NCBI GenBank assembly: GCA_011009095.1
Contig: VTPC01007425.1
Location: 42,160-106,159 of the forward strand
Direction: 5' to 3'
Source of the DNA: Ignelater luminosus
Lineage: Eukaryota; Arthropoda; Insecta; Coleoptera; Elateridae
Length of the DNA: 64,000 nt
Shown here: in pieces, positions 25,131-38,700 of the stretch
Numbering within the stretch: position 1 is the stretch's first letter
How the letters are laid out: the number at the start of each line of letters is the position of its first letter
Position numbers and translations under genes: made by a program
The notes under the pieces: generated by a model
The model's database searches: none
What the model saw: the letters and a program-made list of their open reading frames with translations, nothing else
What the model was told of the DNA's origin: nothing

Positions 25131-25447
25131 ACCTTGTTATAATATTTGGCTCGAGCTGCTTTGCCTCACAGAAATATTTTCTTTTTTTTAAGAATTGCTA
25201 GTTTATAAAATATTAATCAGATAACAAACGCTTTATCCATTAGACACGCTTGACCGATCTTTATATTATGTAAAAGGCTAGCCGTTTAAAAATCAATTTT
25301 TTAGTGAGAAAATTATTCAAAGCTTTCCCATGTGTTGATTTAACTAAAAATCACCAGAGTAGATAGATTATATTATAAATAGGTTTCGCTTTAGGTATAG
25401 TTACATAAACGATATTAGTTTTTGAACATTCCTAGACTAATCCATCA

Positions 25448-25475
25448 CGTCGCGTCGGGCGCGGCGTCGCGTTAT
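25448..25475. other. CpG-dense micro-island
   Basis: Within very AT-rich flanks there is a short block of stacked CGTCGCG and GGGCGCGGCG words with about eight CpGs in under 30 bases. Its role is unknown. It could be the remnant of a GC-rich transposon end or a protein-binding cluster. Confidence 0.5.
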
Positions 25476-25479
25476 TACA

Positions 25480-28400
25480 TATGTGCGTATTATTACAATA
25501 ATCATGTTTGTTTTATATTTCTATTTCTCAAGAGATAAAACAATTCATACATGTAATAAAGGACTGTTTTAAAGTAATCTACTCTAAGCTAAAATAACAA
25601 AATAAATTTTACTAACTTATTTGCATTCTTGTTAACTAGGCCTACTAAAATTATTAGTTAATTTCCTTGCTTTTAATTTGATTTAGTTTAATTATTATCT
25701 GGAAAAACCACTGAACAGCTGAAACTCGTTCTTCAAATTATGGTTATTTTCGACAGAGTTAAGTCATAATAATAGAGATTATTTTTATTTACATAATTAG
25801 AACTAAAAATCTAAATAATCGAATTTCTCGTTTCCCTGTGTTTTAATCTACAGTTAGTTATTTGCACTAGAATTCCTACAATACAAAAAATTAGATTCTA
25901 AACGTAGTATCTACCATGTGATCAAATTAACCAAAATCGAGTACTCTATGCTGTTAACACATTTCAGTTTTAGTTACCTCTAGTTATTCCAATGCTTCTT
26001 TTAAATGACAGTAAGTTGGATATAATTTTCTGAATCCATCTATATAAATCGAAAAAAGAAATAATTCTTTGTTGGCATTTATCAGTTTCTACATTTATGT
26101 TTAAATTTAGCACCGAAAATTGTTTGTTTACGATTTGTAGTAACATAAGGATTAGTTGCATGGCCTACTCGATTTCTGACATGGACAGGCATCTTCCTCG
26201 AGGTTACGAACTATACATTTTGCGATTAAATAAGTATTTTGACGTCACCAGTTGTACCATCTATTGATATCGCTTCAAAAAATGGGATGGAAAACGAACA
26301 ACAACACGGGCAAGAAATCTAAAGAACCTGCAATTCTCAGATTTTTAACCTACCATGTTGGGACATTCACAATAGACGAATGTAACGATCTGCATCACAT
26401 ATAGTAAGGAACAAAGACAGAAAGTTTAGATGGAAAGTAGATTGTGTTAAGAAGTTAAAATGTGAGGTGTCTGTGAAGACGAGTTTTGAAAATGAAGAAT
26501 TACCTTGGTAAAAAAACGTGGTTAGTTACCGTACACTAGTGAGGCATTTTTGAACAATCTATTTTAACATGTTATTTGCAAACCACATACATTCACAGTG
26601 ACGTGGGTTGTCTGTAAAACACTGTAAGAAATGTTCAAGCAATTAAATAATAATTGCATTGCGAAACTAGTTCATGCGGTTGTTCGGTTTGTCTACTTGT
26701 CTATCTTGTTGCAACGTTGATTTCAAGATTCTCGACTTGATTAAGCCTGGAGGTGATATTGTAACCAAACTCGAGTTGTATTTTAAGATTTTGCCAATTA
26801 TTATAAGATGTTTGCTCAGGAACACAGAAAAAGAAGAATCATGGCCACACGATGGTTAGGCGTAGCGTAAGAAGATGCACATTGTTTTAAAATGGCCAAA
26901 ATTTAAAATTTGTTTTTCTGTTTGATTTTGGGAAATTCCAAATTTCACCAACTCGAGAATGGTAGATCAAGTTTATTGGTTTATATATTATAAGGGAAGT
27001 AATTCATTTAGATGGGGGTTAAAACTAAATCTTCACGTCTGTATTGGAACTTCTTCTAAATCCAGTATTTTGTAAACGGGAGGAAAATAGCTAATAGAAA
27101 TTCCGTATGCCGGGAATGGGAGATCAGATTGAGACGTGACTGTTTTTATCGAATGTGAAGAAGTGACTGAAAAAAGTTTCTATTATTTTTTTAAATCTTT
27201 TTTTAGCTTATTCCTGCGTCTTCTAAACAGGAGGTTAGGCTATGGAACTAGTGTCAAAGTGGAATTCGGTATATTTAGAAAATGAGAAATGGGATAGGTA
27301 GAGAAGTGAGAACTTCTTTTCTAAAAGGGGCAACAAAAAGACTGCAGAGTAGCAACTGCTTTTGTAGCCTTTCAGTTTGGTACTCACTATAATTTCTGTT
27401 TTTAATTGTTTACACAATCCTTAGTGGTACATGAAATATAAGTTGTATCTGAAGTGGTCTATGAATTACAAAATATTCAAAAAACACCAACCTTCAAAAG
27501 CACTGGCCATGTACTATGCTAGTATCTTAATCACAAAACTACTTTGCAAGAGTTTTACCCGTGAACTGCACAAACAAACTGCTATGCCATTCTGAGATAT
27601 AGTTTTACTTTTTCAAGCCAGCTAAGAATTCTCGAAAATAAACTTTCCGGACGAATGTGGCTCTTAGGAAATGTTTATTTGACGGTCATACATATTAGAA
27701 GCCTTGTTGGGGTTGAGTTCGACTCTGCTTCATTGAATCTAATAAGCTTAGATCCATCATGAAAGTTGTGGATCAATTGCCAGGGAATGGAAAATATATT
27801 CGGGGTATTGATGAATTGATTTCTATAGATTAGGAGATTTTATGGCAACAAAAGCAAAGTCGTGGTACAGCACTAATTAAATATGTTTTTATCTATTTCA
27901 AGCCAATTGATAGCAAAGAATCATTATAATGCTGACCTTAGAACTAATTATTGTGAGACACCAAGTCACTTGTAAACAATCTTTTGAACGGTTCTTTGCT
28001 AGAAGGTAACTGAGATGGCAGCATTTTTGATAAGTTGGGAAAAGTTGAAAGTTTCCAGTTCTGAGTTTTAGACGAAAGCTTCTTATTAATCTTAAGAAAA
28101 TAAAGATCGAAATAAGCTACAGTGTTTCCTTGTAGACCAACTGAAAATACTTGCCATCCAGTATTTCTGTGATTGCTTGTCTTTAGATTACCAATCTCTA
28201 TATGCAGTCTTTAGAACGAAGTGTTCGTTTCTTTCTCCTATAAGTCCCAAAAAGGTAGTTTAGGTAACTTAGTCTTTTACATATAGGTATCTGATGAGGA
28301 TGACTTATCAACTATTACCATGATGTTGCTTTGAAAATAATTGCCCATTATGAGTTATAGCTGTTCAATTTTTAAACCAACTCTTGATTAAAACGGTAAT

Positions 28401-29080
28401 ATGCTGATTACTGTGATGAAACGCAGATGTTATTATACTAATGATATGTAACGCTTTAACCACAGATAATAATCAGTGATACCACAATACGTTGATATGA
28501 CCATGAAGATAATCTTATAAAGTGACAATCTTGATATCCACATTAAAATTAAACTTGATATCAATCTTTGAACAATTCGGACATTCTCCTATATTACACG
28601 GACACATAATTTTAGTAGCAAAATTGGTACCAAAATTATCACCGTATAAAGTGGCCTTTATGCAGTGGTAATGTTTTTAATTCTCATTAGTTTGTGAATC
28701 AATAAACTATACTTGCATTAGTAAAGTAACAAGCACAATTTCTTGTATTAGAAATCTCTGTAAGTCTTAGCCTTAACACATTTATGGGCTTGCATTTATT
28801 AATAATAAGACAGATCTAATTACTTATTACATTCACATAAAGGAAACGATAGATCAAGTTGATTTATGTAACTGAACTAAGAAATGTACTAAGTCGAATC
28901 ATACTTCTTTTTTGTACGGAGAATAATCTTCTTGTGGGAAAAGGGGTTACAAGAAATGAAAGAATCAACAATAAATAGAAAAATAATAAATGAAATTACT
29001 TTTTTGCATAATCAGATAGGCGCTTAATACAAACACGTCTATAGTACTTCTAAAGAATGGCAAGTTAGTAATTTGTAAAA
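25480..29080. other. No gene seen; presumed last intron
   Basis: AT-rich sequence with no exon, repeat or transposon end that I can support. It ends at the splice acceptor of the terminal exon at 29,091. Confidence 0.55.
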
Positions 29081-29090
29081 TTTGTTTCAG
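29077..29090 (+). promoter_or_regulatory. 3' splice acceptor of the terminal exon
   Basis: A T-rich tract (AAAATTTGTTTCAG) ends in AG at 29,089-29,090. The next exon base, G at 29,091, is the third base of a split codon, so the intron is phase 2. Confidence 0.8.
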
Positions 29091-29859
29091 GATGCAGCAG
29101 CAGCAACTAGCAGCGCAACTAGCAAATCATGGAGGTTCTCGACCACCTCAGATGAGTCCACCAACTCACACATCCGATAGCGATTCCGATATATCTCTTG
29201 GAACACATTCGCCTCCACTGAGTTCTCCAAATCCTCTACGTTATTCTTCTCCAACACCGATAAGTACGTTTCGCTTTGGTCCCCATTCTCCAGGTCCCAT
29301 GCCGGCTCAGTACCGTTTCGGAAATCACTCACCACCTGCCTTCAGGTTAGACAGACAATCTTCACCCAACTCAAACTTGAAAAGATTGGGAGATTCGAAT
29401 TCTCCTGTGAATCTAGATAATTCTACGTCAAATTTTCGGTTAGATAGAAATGCTCCTAACAATCTTAGGATGGCTGTGAGTGAATCCCCTATAAACGTTG
29501 ACTCTAGTACCGATTTTAGATCGAATAAAAACAGTCCAATTCGTGTAGATATGGACAATTCACCGCCGCAAACTTCTCTACAACATTCGCCACCGATAAA
29601 TTTACGAGTAAATCCTCAAGATTCGTTGGGGTTGCGCATTCATCCGGAGACACCGATGCCTTTACGTTTGGGAGCGACGACACCTTTACGAATCCAAGTT
29701 ACGATGCCCAGTAAAATGACAACTACACCATCGCCACAAACTAGCTTACACATGGGCGAAACACCTCATGGAATTGGTGGTATAGTTAGAATTGCACCTC
29801 CAAGTCCTGCGAATCCTCCACCTTTGCATCGGCCGTTTTCACCACCCAGACTTACGTGA
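29091..29859 (+). CDS. 3'-terminal coding exon, Q/S/P-rich disordered C-terminus of a probable transcription factor
   Basis: This is the only well-supported host coding segment. From the first full codon the exon encodes 255 residues and stops at TGA (29,857-29,859). It starts MQQQQLAAQLANHGG, continues with PPTHTSDSDSDISLG (acidic-serine patch at about residues 28-33), and is then almost entirely low-complexity. There are repeated HSPP, NSPV, SPIN and SPPR phosphosite-like motifs, two copies of FRFG/YRFG followed by HSP, two FRLDR copies, and a series of NLRM, NLRV, GLRI, PLRL and PLRI motifs in the last 130 residues, ending HRPFSPPRLT. No folded domain is visible. The ATG at 29,092 lies just inside the exon and is not the likely start. 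The frame should be entered by splicing from an upstream exon that was not found, so the true N-terminus lies outside or far upstream. Such Q-rich, Ser-Pro-rich tails are usual in insect developmental transcription factors, including homeodomain proteins, but I cannot name the gene. Codon use is balanced and the frame is long for this AT-rich background, which supports real coding. Confidence 0.8.
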
Positions 29860-30615
29860 TATAGACTGCCCGAGACAGAAATCGTTTGATTGTAAATTTA
29901 TAATTTATAAAGACGAGGTAACGATGCAATACTAATAATATTTATTTGTTATTAATACTAATTAGTTTTCGTAATCTTCAAAATAATGTGAGCATAGAAT
30001 TCAAAGAACCAAGCGTGTATATAAAAACAAAGTGGAGTTAAAAAGTCGAGTAAAAATAAAAAAATTATTGAAAAAAGTGTAAAAATTAAAGTCAGTGGCA
30101 ATGTAGATATTATAAAATATATAAAATATTTAAATATATGGTAATGAATCTTATAGATGCTATGCATTTAGTCATATTTTGGTGCGAAGCGCGCGTTTTT
30201 CAAAAAACTTACTGCTAACAGATTTTTTTTAAATTCACCCCGGAAAAAATGATCATCTGTGATCAGATATAAATTACATGTGAATCATATATGATTAGAT
30301 ATAAATCACATATGACCCATATATGAATAATATTATAATCATATTAGAAAGATGGTCATACCTGTATGACCATATCAATATATAGTCATATATGGTCATT
30401 TGATCGAATTTTTCTCATATGATCATATGAGATGGCATTTGATAATAATCTACGGTCATCTTTTCCAGGGCAGGTTAATATTTGAGTTTGGTTATTTATA
30501 GTAGAATACAGTTTCTCTATAAATGTTTTCATTTTTCTAGATAGTCTACATTAAAAGCAATTGTTTATAAAAGCTAAAAATTGTCAAATAAATATAAATA
30601 TATAAATACTCACAT
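29860..30615 (+). other. Probable 3' untranslated region
   Basis: AT-rich sequence after the stop codon. It holds two canonical poly(A) signals, AATAAA at 30,055-30,060 and at 30,587-30,592. The second is followed by a GT-rich tract near 30,629-30,646 (TTGTGTTTTATTTTTC), a typical downstream element, so the 3' end may be near 30,610. If the distal signal is used, the palindromic repeat at 30,238-30,470 is part of the mRNA. Confidence 0.5.
30238..30470. repeat. Palindromic TCATATGA-rich minisatellite with inverted ends
   Basis: About 230 bases dominated by variants of CATATATGA, GATCATATGA and TGGTCATA, many self-complementary. The ends are inverted copies of each other: CCCCGGAAAAAATGATCA on the left, and on the right the complement of CCCTGGAAAAGATGACC. 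The layout resembles a short MITE whose interior has been filled by palindromic repeats. No transposase or clear target duplication is present. Transcribed, it could form a long imperfect hairpin. Confidence 0.65.
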
Positions 30616-30649
30616 CGATATTAAAAATTATTGTGTTTTATTTTTCATT

Positions 30650-33600
30650 AGACCTAGAGCATTAATATTTTCTAGGGATTAACAAGCAGTGTAGACATTA
30701 GCTATGTGTTAAAATAATGAGATATCTGTTTTCCATTTCTAAAATTATTGGAAAAACAAATGCAAACAACTGTAATTTGAGTTGTTTCAATTAATGAATT
30801 TAAACAATTGTTCTAGTACTAACTGATCTTACTTCTTAATCTCGTTACGTAACTGTTTAATGACTTATTAAGAAATTAATAACGCCGTTAGCACAGTAAC
30901 AAATGAAAGTAGGGAATGAAAGGTACTGAATTATCAAACACGTAAAACATGACGTTATAAAATCTTTTTGATGATACTTAAAACAAAAACATGTTCATAA
31001 ATATTATAGTAGTTACGCAAATTTGTAGAAACGCTGTATTTGCTCGCGAAAACCATATGCAAATTATAGCCACAGATTTATTTTTATGCATTCATTTATA
31101 CTACAGTTTTTCCGTAAAAAAAGATAAACTACCATAAAATCTTAACTTTAACCATACAATACATTTTATGTATATTGAATGATGTAATGCGTATTTAGTT
31201 AATGTTCCATAAACTATAAATTCTAATTGACATGAATATCGTGTATAACCACATTGTGGTCGTTTTGTACTGTTCCGTATTAAGGCCATCATTAGGAGGC
31301 GAGTTGACAGCTAACACATTGATGTTGTTCGATAGCATCTCTGACGTCACCTAAGCACAACGCTTTGACAAATGTTCTCCGGGTAGCAGGGTGTTGTGAT
31401 GGATAACCTAATACGGCTTTTGTGTATGTGGACTCATTTTTCCGGTCTTTCAGAAATGGAAATGTTTAGAAATCCAGATGATGACACCTGAAGGTAAAAA
31501 AAACGTGGCTAACGAAAATTGAACGTCTATGTGTGTGTAGTGCGTGTACATTGTTGTTGTATACAAGCAAGGTTATTTAACGAAAATTCTGTACTATTGT
31601 AAATTTAATTAAAGGTAACCCTTGAACTTTTGCTCAACTACAATCTTTTAAATAACAGTTTACTTTATGTAATAGGGTAGAATTTAATTATTTCTTTCTA
31701 AGGTCTTAAGCATCTAGCCAGTTTGAGCATGTATTGATATCGTTAAAGAAATGCTGTAGCTGAGTTTTCTTAATATTCTAAGACGGGTGGATTTTAAAAA
31801 ACAGAGTAATAAACATTTGAAGTGATACGAGAATAATAGAAAAATGAAAACAGTTGGAAGAAGAATTCTGTGTGACAATTATGTACTATTTAAATGCGAA
31901 GAAAACAAACAAACAAAAACGACAAAACTCATTAAAATAAATTAAATTGAAAATCTAATCAATACACTCCAGACAATATCAAACAATTCTGTAAATATTA
32001 CCAAACCATAAAAAAAGATATGAACCGAAAATAATAATACTATGCATGATCAATCGGAACGCCACACCTTTGAAATAGTAACATTTAAGAAAAAAAAAGA
32101 GTTAAAAATAGTAATATGACAGCAACAAATTGATTGTGGACTATCGATCAAACTTTTTCTTTAAGAAAAAGATATTAATAAAAAATAACTTTTAATAGAG
32201 AAACATTTTAAATACAAACAAATGTACACGTACATAATAATGGAATGTTACTTGTTTGTTAAAAAACTTTCATAAAGGAACACAAAGTTAGGCATGAACC
32301 AACCCTGCAATTACAAACTAATTAGGAGTTTGTTTATTGACAATCTGTAGAAAGTCAAAAACTTGAAATCTGAAATTAGATGAGAACAAGTTAACAAAGA
32401 TGTTTAAGTATAAATGAATAAACTTCAAAGATTTATCTTACATAAATATGTGAATTTACGTGTGCTTTTCTAGATTTTGTTTTCCATCATTTCATGACGC
32501 AATTGACAAACAACAATAAAACACGAAGTTAAAAAGGAACTAATAAATAAGGCTAACAGACAGGTTATTAAGAGACTAGTTAAAATCGATAAACAAAAGC
32601 AAAGCACATAGAAAACATATTTGTATCACTACACCTAAAATCAACTAATGGCAAGGAACAAATGGCAAGTTGAAAAAATCAATTATTGTCCGATGCAAAG
32701 AAGAGATCTTATAAGCAAATAGGTACGTCATAAGTGCTTTTCTAAGGTTCACTGCTTCAATTCACCATGGTATTAAATCCTTCATCTATCTGACATGATA
32801 TTCTTTCTTGAACAATCCTCTAAAGACTCTATCATAATAGCAAATCTTGTTTTTGATTCAAAACAATGCTATGGAATGTTACTTTAAAATTAGGCTCCAA
32901 AAAATGAATATCTATTTTACCGCCCTTAAGCCATATTTATGATTTCAGAATTAACAAAAATAAGGATAATTGGGTATGACGAAGCTGTTCTATTCTGTAC
33001 GTTACATTAGTTGCACTGATATATGTAGTTTCAATATTTTGATTGACATTGATGTTGTTTAGTTAATGCAATGTAAATGGAATATGTATTGAATAATAGA
33101 ACGTGGAGTCAGAAGTCTACTCTACAAGGCATGAGTCATACGTGTTAAAGTATTCGCTATAAAATCAAACTGGTATCGAGACTGTTAATTGTGCTGCATC
33201 TCAGTGTTGGTCTTGATCTTGTTAGCCAATCCTAGTCCTGTCTTTGATTCAGTTTTGATCTTCTAGGCGATATCAAGATAAAATCATAATAAAACTCGAT
33301 TTTTGAAAAGTGCTGCTTTATTTTTATTGCCTTGTTTATATTATTGGGCACTAATTATGTGTGTAGTGTGACCATTTATGTACTTCGCTGTTTTGGTTTT
33401 ACTGTTGTCTGATCTTTTGGGAAGACTTGCCTATTAATCTTACGACTATGGCAATTGGCCAACATATTTTCGAAATAAAATATCTAACTTTAAAGTTGTT
33501 ATACTCAAGTAATACCGACAACAAAACAACCAAAATTAGCCATTAATTTTTTATTCTCGAATTGCTAAGAAAGTTTCAAACTAAAAAATGCTTTATTTTA

Positions 33601-35735
33601 GCAACAGATTTGGCATCTTTCATTCATCAGAATTATTATCGTGTTATTTTTAATAGAAAATCTATTTCTTTTTGTTTCTGTTGCATGGCGTTAAGAACTG
33701 TAAAGTTTACTCTAAAACTTTGGTTTTGCAGTTTATAACGAACAAAAGCGTTTTTACTTTTCGCTACTCTTAGAAGGTGAGGTTTACGTATGCTAATTTA
33801 CAATTTTCTATTAGCTAATAAAGAGAAAGTATGTGATACAAACATATTTAACATGACAGTCAGAAACATCAACAAGTTTTCATTCCCAAAGAAAAAACTT
33901 ACGTCCAGGCCTTTAAAAATTGAGGAGCTGAAAAATCTTTTACTTTCCCCTTTTTGTCGGACTTAGTAGAAATGGTGATATCACATATTACAGTACTCTG
34001 TATACTTATGTATGTACTATCAAAAATCTTTTCTTCTTGGTACCTAATCTAGCTTTTTTGGTTTTTTACTTGGAAGTATAGATTTTGACTGAATCATTCT
34101 GCAATTTTAGTTTTGACTCTGTACTACTTGTATAACTCTGGTTTACTTTGGTAAGGTTCTAGTTATTTCTGAAAATGGTTTTTTCATACATGCCTTAATT
34201 TATATTGTTATACATAATGTTCTATCATTTTTTATCTTTCTTAGACTACTAATGACTTTTTGTATTAATCGCTTAGGCTACTTGTAGAAACTCAGCTTAT
34301 CTATTTTGCTCGTTTCTGAAGTTACTTTGTCACTCATTCTTAATGAACTTTAACAGAGAATTGTTAAAAAATATCCTATTACGTCATCTTACAGTTTCTA
34401 AATTCCCAATTTTTAAATGTTTGCTATAAGTCTACTCATGTGAGTGCAGAAACATCTTTGGTTATGTGCTTGTATGTTTTGGTCTTAATTTTGATACCTT
34501 CTTGTACTTTCCAACAGCTATTGTGGGAGAGATGAAAAAAGGACAAGATATTTGGTTTACCAAGAACAATACATTAAACGATCCTTTTTGGAACAAAATG
34601 ATGATGGTTTATTCATATTCCAAGTTTAAGAAATGTGTTAGCTATATGTCTTCTTAAGAAAAACTGCACTTCAAACGTTTTGAAACTTTAAGTTTAGATC
34701 TTTTGATACTGCCAGACCAGATAAAATCTGGAGAACTTTGTAATTCTAAAAAAATTAAAGTTTGTTTTTTACGTTTTTCTTTAAAGGCAAAACTGTACTT
34801 ACAATAGAATTAGTGTTGGGTAGACACATAACCACGAACAAATTTCAATCGCTTTAAGTCACATTTCTGACAACTTTGTCATGAATGACTCATGAGTAAT
34901 ATAAACAGTTTTTTAATTCTAGTATTGTGCTCTCTTTTCTATATTACTCTTGGAAAGTTAGCATTTGTATAATATAATACTAATGGAGAACCATCGGCAA
35001 TTAAATTTTTTATTGTATGTTAAGCAGTAGAGGAGAAACTTCTGTTGCTATTTTTATAACCACATTCTGCGGTTTGACATTATTTTACTGCATGTAACAC
35101 CTGCGTTAAATTCTACAACATGAATACTCGTTCAAGTTTAACATTATGAAGGATAACATCATGCTATACTTAATTGGAAGATGCACCATGAAACTTTGTG
35201 GTATAATACATTATCTGAATTTCTATATCAGGTGAGTTTGTAAAAGCAATTCAAGACGTAAGTTAGACTAGTCGGATTAGAATTTTTTTATTTTCTCTTT
35301 CAGGTTTAGTTGCAAAATAGATAACAAAACATTAAATGCTTCCTTTTTTAAAACTAATTGTGAGTCATTTCTGGTGAAATCAACCATTAATTAATACTTA
35401 CGTTATATCGATGAAATGCTTATTTTCTACAAGCGCTGCTGTTACCCTTCTTCTGGTTTACACTACTATTAAAAAATTAAAAATTCAAAGAAATATTATT
35501 AAACCACAATTTTATTATAAATCTGAAACACGGGAAAAAGGAATAAACAAAAAGAAACAATAGCGTAGTACTGACCCCGACCTTTTCTAAAATAACCTAC
35601 ACATAAAAGCTGTCATGTCCTGCTCATAAAATAGACTTTTACAGCAACAGTATAATCATCAATTTTAGCATATGTTAAGCGGGTCTCATCATTTTATTGA
35701 CATAGTAATCAAGTGATGTTGACTTGACTGTGTAT
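30650..35735. other. No gene seen
   Basis: Long AT-rich stretch downstream of the one host exon. A slightly GC-richer patch at 31,290-31,420 includes TGACGTCA, a CRE-like palindrome (near 31,342). The frame at 34,466-34,657 follows an acceptor-like CTTTCCAACAG but is otherwise unrecognised. Confidence 0.5.
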
Positions 35736-35739
35736 GACA

Positions 35740-38700
35740 AACCAGGGGCGTCACGGGCCACTTTCAAACAGCCAATGAGAATGCTGCTTTGAGAGCCCAA
35801 TGAAACTGATACCTCGGTTGGTATTGCGGATGGCGCAAGACCGCCAGATCAGTGGGATGCACCCGCTATTTACGTAATTTATGTGTTAGTATATTTTTCT
35901 CAAGTGTCTAATTTCATTATAAAATGAATGTAAATTTTAAAATAAATTTTAAATTCAAATTAAAAAATTAACATTGTCGTAATTATTATACATCAAAAAT
36001 AAACAACTAATGTGGCTAAATTAAAAAAGAAGAACAAATAAAGAACTCAATTACATAATTTACACTGTTTAAAACCTAACATTAATATTTTTGAGAATAA
36101 CTTAGAATTTATTCTTACAGCAGTGTTTACTATAATTTTACAAACTTAATTACAATTAGAACTATTAGTTAGGTACCTTAAATTTAGATGCTTGAACATT
36201 TTATTTAATAAATTAATTCTAAACTCTTTCAGTCTCTTTCAAAGTTTCGGTAAGTAGACTAAATATTTTAAGATGTTTCTTGTGTCAGTATATAAAACCT
36301 AACACTTGACAAACTGCCAACAAAGCCAGAGTAAAATGAACTTGCCTATAAAGTTAGCCGAGTGAGGATTTTCAAGCTCGTCGAGCAAATCACACAATTT
36401 GAAGCGACTGTAAGCGTGGGCTACCGTTCTCATCTATCGTTGATGTCTCCGTGTTTTTTCTCCACGTTATGCGTTTGTGTTTCTTTTTTGTGTGTGATTT
36501 ATTATAAAGAACTATCTTATCCAGGTAGGGAACAATAATATAACAGAGCAAGGTGTCTCTCAACGCCTCGGTTTATTCAACAACCCACTTAGATCCTCTA
36601 ATAGCTGCCAAAGTCCTCTTCGAGAGCAGGCATGCGTATATATTACCATATCTAGATCAGATACAAAAGCAGTGGGTCTGCCAAGGGATATCAAAATTTA
36701 TTTGACGTGATATCTTGGCACGGTTGGAATTTTATCTTGTGATATGTTGGGTGGATATAGGTATACAAAAAAAAATTATTAAAAGATTTAATCAATGATA
36801 TACAAAATTGTAAAGTAATATAATAACGTCTCATACATCAAAGTCATTTTTAAGCATTTGATTTTTTTCTTTTTAATTGTGTAACAAAGGAAAAAGATTA
36901 AAACAAGGAACTTAATTTAATTTGCTGTTTGTGTTTTTTAATAAAGTATTAAATTTTATCTGAGAATTAATAAGTTTGTATTACTAATGATAATTACCCA
37001 AACCCATTTTTTCATTAAAGAACATCCTAACCTTTAAGTGCCTTGGAGGTATTAGATAAACAAAAAGATAAAGAGCCATTGCTTTTATAAAAACATTTTC
37101 AGGAGCAGCATGCAGCTGTTGCAATGTTAAAATGCCAGGTGTAAAGTAACTTGGAACTTATTCTCTCATACTAAAGCAATATAAGGGCGAAAGCATCTTA
37201 CGAAATTATAAAAACATTTAGTGATTTTCAATGGGATGTATTACATGAAGTAAGAGTTAAGTTTCAATTCGACGTAACATTTGTAAATTAGAAAAAAATA
37301 TTAATAATCATCATATTTCACAAAAATTTACTTATGGTATAACTACAAGTTAAACGCTTATCATTTTCATTAACTCAACTCAAATTGGTTCTTTAAAAAT
37401 GATAAGCCCTTTAATAGTTAATATGAAGATGTCAGTAGCATCGTTAGCTAGGATGAGAATAGTAATTATGGTCTTAAATGGAAATTGCACCTTGATGACA
37501 AAATGCATAATAATCGAAACGTCTTACGTATTATAAGATATCACAGCATGTAAAAACCATTCTAAATTCCTGCGGGTAAGATCGACAACTTCATTTATAG
37601 CATCTATGATGGGAAGGACCATATTAGAGTGGTGGTTGTGGGTATACTACAAGAACTGGTAAGTATTTACAGGTAAGTGCAAGTCACTGAATCATATTTT
37701 TAGAAACATTAATTTTTGTTATGCCCAACAATCTACATATATATTGAAAAGAATTCTGGTGGTTGTGCTTAGATTATCTCTGTAAGTTACTTAATAATTG
37801 TAGAAAAATAAGCCTTTATTTGGAAAAAGTATTGCAGAATAATTAAAACAAAATAAAATATCCCAAATTCTGATGCAAAAGAAGAGATTCGCAAAAATAC
37901 ATTATCTACCCCCACTCTTCATTACTATCGATGTTTCGATCGCGCAATGTAACTAACTTTTAGCTAGAAGACTTCAAATACATGGCCGACTGATTTTACC
38001 AAGAATTTTTGTGGTTTTCCTTAACCAGAAATGTGAATACCTGAACAGTAATTTTCAGGGATTCGATAGTCTTATAAGTACATTCTCCTTGCCTAAAATT
38101 CTCGCTCCGGATTCCTAAACTTACCGATGTCCAAATCAGGGAATGAAACCCGTTGAGCTATCATTTCTTTTTAATGCTTTTGTACCTACAATATCTGCTC
38201 TAAACACGAAATAAATCTGTGGATACAAATACTTGCTCACTTTCAAGGCGTGTGATCATTGTTTCTGTTTTTTCTTTTTTAGTGGTTGCATTAGAAAGGT
38301 GCATAGGTACTATAAGAAAACTTCAGAATAAAATATATTCAAATCTATCATTATGCCTTGACATATTTCAAATGTACTAGTAAGCCTTAGTGTCTCTGTT
38401 TTATACATGAATGCGGAAGTTTGCTTAGAATTCTTTCTAAGTACAAATAAAAATATCTCTTTACTGGAATTTTATTTTAATCGACGGGAATATCTCTATT
38501 ACATGATTACTGTAGCATGTTCTTGTGTAACGAATGGTGCATCGTTACATCGTTAGTACATCATAGTTTTTATTTCGACTTTCCCACGGATGACAAAATA
38601 ATTTTAAAATGTTTCATTAATGTCTTGTCAATGAATCGAATTCTATTTATGAGAACTGACAGTCTTATACGTAATTATTATAGGTACCTAAGTGTTAATA

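Noticed and set aside
29087..29558. Minus-strand open frames opposite the terminal exon
   Set aside because: Shadows of the real + strand exon caused by its low-complexity codon pattern.
35743..36315. Possible hAT element starting CAGGGGCGTC with TGACAAAC found on both sides
   Set aside because: The 8-base match occurs, but the right-hand end (AACACT) is not an inverted copy of the left end, so the boundary is probably coincidence.
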